Translations under genes and position numbers: made by a program
Notes under the pieces: generated by a model
What the model saw: only the letters and a program-made list of their open reading frames with translations
Database searches by the model: none
Told to the model about the DNA's origin: nothing
Shown: positions 58,955-64,000 of the stretch, piece by piece
How positions within the stretch are numbered: the stretch's first letter is position 1
Layout: each line of letters starts with the position of its first letter
Origin: Moritella sp. JT01
Lineage (GTDB): Bacteria > Pseudomonadota > Gammaproteobacteria > Enterobacterales > Moritellaceae
Reading direction: 5' to 3'
NCBI RefSeq assembly: GCF_001574435.1
Contig: NZ_LOCN01000004.1
Coordinates: 121,733-185,732, forward strand
Length of the DNA stretch: 64,000 bases

Positions 58955-60292
58955 TTATTTAACCTCGATACCATTAATGTGTAGATAGTCCATAAAGCGA
59001 TCGATGTCGCCACTAACAGATAATAATTGGGCAAGTGATTTTACATAGTTATAACTTGCAGACAGGCGCTGAACGCGAATGCTGGTTGCATATAACTGTG
59101 CATCAGCCATTTCCAGTGATGTTGAGAGACCTTGGCTAAATGCTTTTTGACGCAGTACCACAGTTTCTTCTGATAACGCTTGGCTCGATGCCAAAGAGTT
59201 ATATTCTTCTAACGCTTGGCTCATTTCCGCATAGGTTTTTTCCACTAGAATGGATAAATCTTGCTGCATTTGCATCTGCAATAAGTTCACCTGACGTACT
59301 GAACTTTTTGCTGCAACGACTTCTTGCGAAGTACCAGAACGTTCCATAATAGGAATACGAACACCAACGCCGACCATCCATTCAGGTAGTAGTTCACCAG
59401 TCGCAGAATCATCGGAATATAAATTATAATTACCGTACAACATCACTTCCGGTAAATGCTTGGCTGACGCCATCTTAACCATGCCTTTCGCTTGTTCTCG
59501 TTTGGCATTTAAGATCGCAATACCTGGATGGTCTGTTAATGTTTTGCTTAAATACGGCGTAACAGAAGTGATACTGTTATTCACAAATAATGGCGTGGTT
59601 GGTAATACCGAATCTTGCTGTTTTAGCATCTTGGTTAACGCAAGTTTAGCAATTTCATAATCACGTAATGACTTTTGCGCTTCAATTTGCGCTTTGTCTA
59701 ACGAGACTTGCGCCATGAGTCGTTCAACTTTAGCTATTTGACCTTGCTGCTCTAATTTAACCGCGTGATTAAGGTGAACAGCTAGAGCATCCACCGCATC
59801 GAGACGAACTTGATAAACTTGCTCGGATAACACCACCCCAAAATAATACTGAACTAACTGAGTAAAGGTCGCGCGGGTGGCTAAATTATAATTGCTTTCC
59901 GCTTCATTCACTTGCGCTTGGCGAATATCTTGCGCCGCAGTAATACGACCACCAGTATACACAGGTAATAGCACATTCAATGACGAGTGAGCGAAATTTT
60001 GATTAGTGAGCGGGATATTAATAGAGGGTATAATATTCCCCAATGCTGGTGTATCAACTGAGATCGGTTTATCGAAATGAGTATATGACCCCGTAATATC
60101 AATATTCGGCAAATAGAGCGACTTAGCCGCACTCTGTAATGCTTCAGAATGTTTCACTTCTTCTTTTTTTGCTAGCAATCCATCATTCTTCTGTACCACT
60201 TGATACCAAGCTTCAGAAAAACCGATGGCCGCGGCTTGTACATTACAACTCAATGCAATGGCAGAAATAACGCCATAAAAGACTCTTTTCAT
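58955..60292 (-). CDS. TolC-family outer-membrane efflux channel
   Basis: The 445-aa outer-membrane factor has a signal peptide (1-21, ending VQA) and two OEP repeats (about 22-215 and 235-430) rich in long Gln/Ala/Leu helices, as in TolC. First gene of the operon TolC-HlyD-ABC2-ABC2. It could also serve the RND pump encoded at 28289-32580, which lacks its own outer-membrane partner. A perfect dyad lies in its upstream region at 60436-60451. Confidence 0.92.
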   Translation of the reverse strand: MKRVFYGVISAIALSCNVQAAAIGFSEAWYQVVQKNDGLLAKKEEVKHSEALQSAAKSLYLPNIDITGSYTHFDKPISVDTPALGNIIPSINIPLTNQNFAHSSLNVLLPVYTGGRITAAQDIRQAQVNEAESNYNLATRATFTQLVQYYFGVVLSEQVYQVRLDAVDALAVHLNHAVKLEQQGQIAKVERLMAQVSLDKAQIEAQKSLRDYEIAKLALTKMLKQQDSVLPTTPLFVNNSITSVTPYLSKTLTDHPGIAILNAKREQAKGMVKMASAKHLPEVMLYGNYNLYSDDSATGELLPEWMVGVGVRIPIMERSGTSQEVVAAKSSVRQVNLLQMQMQQDLSILVEKTYAEMSQALEEYNSLASSQALSEETVVLRQKAFSQGLSTSLEMADAQLYATSIRVQRLSASYNYVKSLAQLLSVSGDIDRFMDYLHINGIEVK

Positions 60293-60698
60293 ACTTTATT
60301 CCTAAAATCACGCCGTTGTGGCATAGCCCGTCAACATTAATTAACTAATCTATTAATATCAAACAATTAAACAACGATGGGTAATATTTCCAATAACTGT
60401 ACACATGGTCACGTTTATACAACAACAACTAAAAATAGAGTTTATACTCTAAAAAACAAATAAAAACGACAACAATGAATAACCAAAAACAAATGATAAC
60501 GCATAAATTTGTCGATAACTATATCAGCGTTAGACTAATTTTAATAATAATTAACCCATAAGCGCACACCAGCAGATGTTAATCCACCGTAGTTACTATA
60601 ATAAAAAGCGTGAATTTGTATTTAATTACCATATTCCGATGGTGTCTTATCGCTTAGATGCGTACAATTATGCCCACGAAATAACTGAGAGAAAATCG
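60293..60698. other. Divergent promoter region of the exporter operon and prmA
   Basis: About 400 nt, AT-rich. It contains the dyad at 60436-60451. The prmA reading frame extends upstream to 60576, but those codons have no family resemblance. No RNA gene is evident. Confidence 0.45.
60436..60451 (-). promoter_or_regulatory. Operator-like dyad upstream of the exporter operon
   Basis: TAGAGTTTATACTCTA is a perfect 6-bp inverted repeat around TTAT, 144 nt before the TolC-like gene. On the minus strand it sits between a TTGTTT and an AT-rich -10-like hexamer, a layout seen with MerR- or TetR-type control. No regulator gene is adjacent. Confidence 0.4.
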
Positions 60699-61580
60699 AT
60701 GCCTTGGATCCAATTAAAAATTAATGCTAACGAAGAAACAGCTGAGAAGATAAGCAACATGCTATCTGGCGCAGGAGCAAGTGCTGTCACATTTATGGAC
60801 TCACAAGATACACCAATCTTTGAACCACTGCCGGGTGAAACACTACTTTGGGGTGATACTGATGTAACAGGTTTGTTTGATGCAGACAAAGATATGCAGC
60901 CAATTCTCGCTTTCTTAGCAAAAACCAAGGTATTAGGTCCAGATTTCCGCTATAAATTAGAATTATTAGAAGATAAAGATTGGGAACGCGAATGGATGGA
61001 AAACTTCCACCCAATGCAGTTTGGTGAGCGTCTATGGATCTGCCCAAGCTGGCGTCCAGTGCCAGATGAAAATGCCGTTAACGTCATGCTTGACCCAGGT
61101 TTAGCATTTGGTACTGGTACCCACCCAACGACCGCTTTATGCCTAACATGGTTAGATGGCCAAGATTTAACTGATAAAACCGTTGTCGATTTCGGTTGTG
61201 GCTCAGGCATCTTAGCGATCGCAGCACTTAAACTAGGTGCAAAACGTGTGATCGGTGTAGATATCGACCCACAGGCGATTCTTGCTAGTCGTGATAACGC
61301 CGAGCGTAATGGCGTTGCAGACCAGATCGAACTTTATTTACCCGCCGATCAACCCGAAGGTATCAAAGCTGATATCGTGGTTGCCAACATCCTTGCAGCC
61401 CCGCTACGTGAGCTATCAGGACTTATCGTCAGCTTCTTAAAACCAGGTGGTAAACTGGCCTTATCAGGAATTTTGGATCACCAAGCAGCAGAATTGAACG
61501 AAATTTATCGTCAACACTGCATCATGGATGAACCAACATTCGCTGATGAGTGGGCACGCTTAAACGGCCAAATCAAATAA
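60699..61580 (+). CDS. prmA: Ribosomal protein L11 methyltransferase
   Basis: Trimethylates ribosomal protein L11. From the ATG at 60699 the product is 293 aa, as in E. coli. The N-terminal substrate domain ([19 protein letters not shown]) is followed by the SAM-binding Rossmann domain with [38 protein letters not shown] and the NPPY-like [13 protein letters not shown]. The upstream extension of the frame to 60576 is rejected. It lies ahead of dusB-fis, as in E. coli. Confidence 0.96.
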   Translation: MPWIQLKINANEETAEKISNMLSGAGASAVTFMDSQDTPIFEPLPGETLLWGDTDVTGLFDADKDMQPILAFLAKTKVLGPDFRYKLELLEDKDWEREWMENFHPMQFGERLWICPSWRPVPDENAVNVMLDPGLAFGTGTHPTTALCLTWLDGQDLTDKTVVDFGCGSGILAIAALKLGAKRVIGVDIDPQAILASRDNAERNGVADQIELYLPADQPEGIKADIVVANILAAPLRELSGLIVSFLKPGGKLALSGILDHQAAELNEIYRQHCIMDEPTFADEWARLNGQIK

Positions 61581-61905
61581 TATTAGCCATACTGTTTTAT
61601 CTACATAAGCAAATTCAAAATGAGGCTTGTGTAGATAAAACAAACAGTATGTACGTAAAAAACGTGCTAACAGTAATTAATCAGGCTAAAATGCAAGCTA
61701 TCTCAATTTTACATTTAAACTAAGTGAAAATTGAATAATAAGTAATTTAGGTCGATTATCTGTTGTTATAATTTGATTTTGAGGTGTTTTTTTTACTATT
61801 TAATGATTTTAACTAAAAAAATATTCAATAGTCTAATTATTAACCTTTTAACTCGGGTGAAAACTGCGTAACATACGCCGCCTTAGAGCAAATGAGCCGC
61901 AACAG
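61581..61905 (+). other. Promoter region of dusB-fis
   Basis: A very AT-rich stretch with A and T tracts (for example a run of eight T near 61787-61794) that could form UP-element or Fis-binding DNA, ending in a GC-rich discriminator. No gene is seen. Confidence 0.5.
61847..61882 (+). promoter_or_regulatory. Candidate stringently controlled promoter of dusB-fis
   Basis: TTTAAC (61847-61852), a 16-nt spacer and TAACAT (61869-61874) are followed by the GC-rich discriminator ACGCCGCC. The E. coli dusB-fis promoter is likewise located just before dusB and is negatively controlled by ppGpp through such a discriminator. The assignment is by eye. Confidence 0.4.
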
Positions 61906-62871
61906 ATGAAAATAGGTCCTTATCTTCTGGATAACCAATTATTCTTGGCTCCAATGGCTGGTGTTACTGACCGTCCTTTCCGTCAACTTTGTCGTGAATT
62001 GGGTGTTGGTATGGCCGTGTCAGAGATGTTATCGAGTAACCCTCGAGTTTGGTCTTCAGAAAAATCGCAACAACGCATGAATCATGCTGGCGAAACCGGG
62101 ATCCGTTCTGTGCAAATAGCAGGGGCAGATCCAGCGCTGATGGCAGCGGCTGCACAACATAATGTAAAAAATGGTGCGCAGATCATTGATATCAATATGG
62201 GTTGTCCTGCGAAGAAAGTGAATAGAAAGATGGCTGGGTCTGCATTAATGCAACATCCGGAGCAAGTGAAGCTGATTTTAGACGCGGTAACGAACGCGGT
62301 TGATGTACCAGTAACACTAAAGATACGTACCGGTTGGGATCCAGAAAATCGCAACGGTATACAGATAGCAAAAATCGCAGAGCAAGCTGGAATTCAAGCC
62401 CTCGCGGTTCATGGTCGTACTCGAGCCTGCCTGTTTAAGGGCAATGCAGAATACGACACTATAAAAGCGATTAAAGCTAGCATTAGCATTCCTGTGATCG
62501 CGAATGGTGATATTGATAGCCCAGAAAAAGCAAAACAGGTACTTGAGTACACAGGTGCAGACGGTCTTATGATCGGACGTCCCGCTCAAGGTAATCCTTG
62601 GATTTTTCGGGAAATAAATCACTATCTTAAAACAGGTGAAAAATTACCCGTACCAACTGCTGACGAAGTTCGCCGAGTCATTTTGCAACATGTCGAAAAC
62701 CTACACCAGTTTTACGGTGAGTTTAAGGGCGTTCGATTTGCACGCAAACACGTCAGTTGGTACATACAACACCAAACTAATGGTGTTGAGTTTCGTAAAA
62801 GCTTTAATGCATTGGAGAGTTCTAGCGAACAAAACCTTGCATTAATGAAATATTTTGATGATTTAAGCTAA
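61906..62871 (+). CDS. dusB: tRNA-dihydrouridine synthase B
   Basis: An FMN enzyme reducing uridine in the tRNA D loop (U17 in E. coli DusB). The 321 aa equal the E. coli length. Features: [40 protein letters not shown] with the catalytic cysteine near residue 99, the TLKIRTGWD lysine block, [11 protein letters not shown], and [13 protein letters not shown] with [13 protein letters not shown]. The start matches the family ([17 protein letters not shown]), although the ribosome site is weak. Operon with fis, 15 nt downstream. Confidence 0.97.
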   Translation: MKIGPYLLDNQLFLAPMAGVTDRPFRQLCRELGVGMAVSEMLSSNPRVWSSEKSQQRMNHAGETGIRSVQIAGADPALMAAAAQHNVKNGAQIIDINMGCPAKKVNRKMAGSALMQHPEQVKLILDAVTNAVDVPVTLKIRTGWDPENRNGIQIAKIAEQAGIQALAVHGRTRACLFKGNAEYDTIKAIKASISIPVIANGDIDSPEKAKQVLEYTGADGLMIGRPAQGNPWIFREINHYLKTGEKLPVPTADEVRRVILQHVENLHQFYGEFKGVRFARKHVSWYIQHQTNGVEFRKSFNALESSSEQNLALMKYFDDLS

Positions 62872-62886
62872 CGAGAAGAGCAATAT

Positions 62887-63186
62887 ATGTTTGAACAAAA
62901 TCTGGCTCCTAGTGCCCTAACAACTACTGCAACCGTGCAACAAGCTGAGCAAATTGTACAGAAACCATTACGTGATTCTGTCCAACAAGCACTACGAAAT
63001 TACCTTGCACAATTAAATGGCCAAGACGTAGAAAACCTTTATGACTTGGTATTAGCAGAAGTTGAAGCGCCAATGCTAGATATCATTATGCAGTATACTC
63101 GCGGTAACCAAACCCGTGCAGCTGTGATGATGGGCATCAACCGTGGTACTCTTCGGAAGAAACTAAAACGTTACGGTATGAACTAA
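62887..63186 (+). CDS. fis: Nucleoid-associated DNA-bending protein Fis
   Basis: A dimeric factor that activates rRNA/tRNA promoters and shapes the nucleoid in fast growth. The 99-aa product is one residue longer than E. coli Fis. The N-terminal beta arms and dimer helix are followed by the C-terminal helix-turn-helix [20 protein letters not shown] (residues 75-94). GAAGAG lies before the ATG. Co-transcribed with dusB and ended by a strong terminator. Confidence 0.98.
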   Translation: MFEQNLAPSALTTTATVQQAEQIVQKPLRDSVQQALRNYLAQLNGQDVENLYDLVLAEVEAPMLDIIMQYTRGNQTRAAVMMGINRGTLRKKLKRYGMN

Positions 63187-63212
63187 GCGTCATTGTCATA
63201 ACGTAATGTAAT

Positions 63213-63249
63213 AAAAAGCCAGCCCTGATAAATCAGGGCTGGCTTTTTT
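63213..63249. terminator. Terminator of dusB-fis
   Basis: A 17-bp perfect stem AAAAAGCCAGCCCTGAT / ATCAGGGCTGGCTTTTT with a two-base loop and an extra T run. It also serves the convergent gene. Confidence 0.95.
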
Positions 63250-63271
63250 TATACACAAAATAATGAATCGA

Positions 63272-64000
63272 TTATATTTCAGGGGTTAATACTTGATATA
63301 CATAACCGGGTAATTCCGTACTCAACTTAGTCGCTAATCGTTGCTCTAATAGTTGCTTACTTTGTGCTGAGATCTTAAATGGCCAGCGTTTATTACTAAT
63401 ACTGCTGTTGCCATCCATCACATTCAATACAATGTTTCCGCGTAACCAATACCACGCCTGACGTTGTTCTACAGCGCCTTTATCCAATGTTAATACTAGT
63501 TTGTACTGGCTATCATCTTTTAGCTGTACGCCAACCTCTGACGCCCCTCCCTGCAAAGACAATAATGTATGCTCATCTGTTGCCAACGTTGAAAATGATA
63601 AAGCAGCTAAACGGCTTTTAATCATTTTCGTTAAGGTTTCGACCGAATATTCAACATTAATGTCATTCCCCGTCACAACACGTAGGTTATTATTGTCATT
63701 TAAGCGTGTAATTTGACGCTGGCGGGCACTTTCTAATGAACTAAGGGCAGTAAGAGGGTTCGGCGCTTGCTGCTCAGCATACTTCACTGCCGCGCTTGTT
63801 TGTTCATCCGCAGCGCGTATTGATTGCATAAATAATGCCGCCGCAGGTGCTTTCTTCATTATTGCGAGACTAGACTGCTGGCCGCTAACCGGATCCTGCC
63901 AGCGTTCGACAATACGGGTGCCTTGCAGTACTTGCTGCGCTTGCGTGTTTACAAAACGAGATAAGGTTTGCTTGTTATCGACCTGACGAATAATACTGCC
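63272..64000 (-). CDS. LPP20-family lipoprotein-like protein, C-terminal part (cut by window end)
   Basis: On the minus strand the reading frame stays open from the window edge at 64000 past the first internal Met at 63859 to the stop at 63272, so the 5' end lies outside. The 242 visible residues include QVDNKQTLSRFVNTQAQQVL and GTRIVERWQDPVSG, followed by LAIMKKAPAAALFMQSIRAADEQ. These resemble the LPP20-type lipoprotein domain, whose role is mostly unknown. The C-terminal half resembles a TolB-like/curli-type alpha-beta domain. The signal sequence cannot be checked here. Confidence 0.6.
   Translation of the reverse strand, partial: GSIIRQVDNKQTLSRFVNTQAQQVLQGTRIVERWQDPVSGQQSSLAIMKKAPAAALFMQSIRAADEQTSAAVKYAEQQAPNPLTALSSLESARQRQITRLNDNNNLRVVTGNDINVEYSVETLTKMIKSRLAALSFSTLATDEHTLLSLQGGASEVGVQLKDDSQYKLVLTLDKGAVEQRQAWYWLRGNIVLNVMDGNSSISNKRWPFKISAQSKQLLEQRLATKLSTELPGYVYQVLTPEI

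Noticed and set aside
60576-60698. 41-residue extension of PrmA
   Set aside because: PrmA proteins begin MPWIQLK, which is at 60699.

Overview
The window is about 64 kb of chromosome from a marine gammaproteobacterium. It is AT-rich with standard codon use and contains no insertion sequence, prophage, integrase or CRISPR array. Several protein sequences and the gene order suggest a psychrophilic Alteromonadales/Vibrionales relative, most likely Moritella or a close neighbour. That placement is an inference from remembered protein resemblance, not from a search.

Layout. Positions 1-452 hold a tRNA-Gly(GCC) array. It is followed by the block orn / rsgA-psd-(EamA transporter)-mscM / epmA / efp / epmB (0.6-10.7 kb), which matches the 94-minute region of the E. 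coli map. Next comes an accessory stretch (10.7-22.6 kb): type II NADH dehydrogenase, a small unknown gene, two tandem FadL-type porins, a TetR regulator with an AcuI/YhdH reductase, a LysR regulator with an Old Yellow Enzyme, and a surface 5'-nucleotidase. The conserved block then resumes with groSL (sigma-32 promoter), a MATE pump and aspA. It is interrupted by a TetR-controlled RND efflux pair and cobA, then continues with fxsA and a stand-alone DsbD alpha domain placed where dsbD would be expected. From 35.7 to 45 kb there are a HAD phosphatase, an HcaT-like MFS carrier, acs, the aroQ-accB-accC operon and a secreted chitinase. From 45 to 53.8 kb lies a complete 2-aminoethylphosphonate (AEP) uptake and degradation cluster. 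The remainder holds an MscS channel, a YbaK-type deacylase, a four-gene exporter (TolC-HlyD-ABC2-ABC2) with no ATPase gene, and the conserved prmA / dusB-fis block. The window closes inside an LPP20-like gene.

How the genes work together. EpmA and EpmB modify Lys34 of EF-P, which is encoded between them. PhnS2-T2-U2 import AEP; PhnW and PhnX convert it to acetaldehyde and phosphate, and an FAD oxidase probably extends the substrate range. Acs can activate acetate produced further along this route, and AccB/AccC begin fatty-acid synthesis from acetyl-CoA. AcuI and the OYE both reduce activated C=C bonds.

The clearest regulatory signals are: three near-identical 12-bp dyads at the two divergent phn promoters and before the ATPase gene, resembling the known PhnF/PhnR operator; matching 15-bp dyads before acuR and acuI; two dyads between the RND pump and its TetR gene; a strong hairpin in the ndh leader; and a duplicated leader before the two FadL genes. 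I found no clearly new defence or mobile system. The most unusual items are the isolated DsbD alpha domain, the ATPase-less ABC-2 exporter and the phn operator set.
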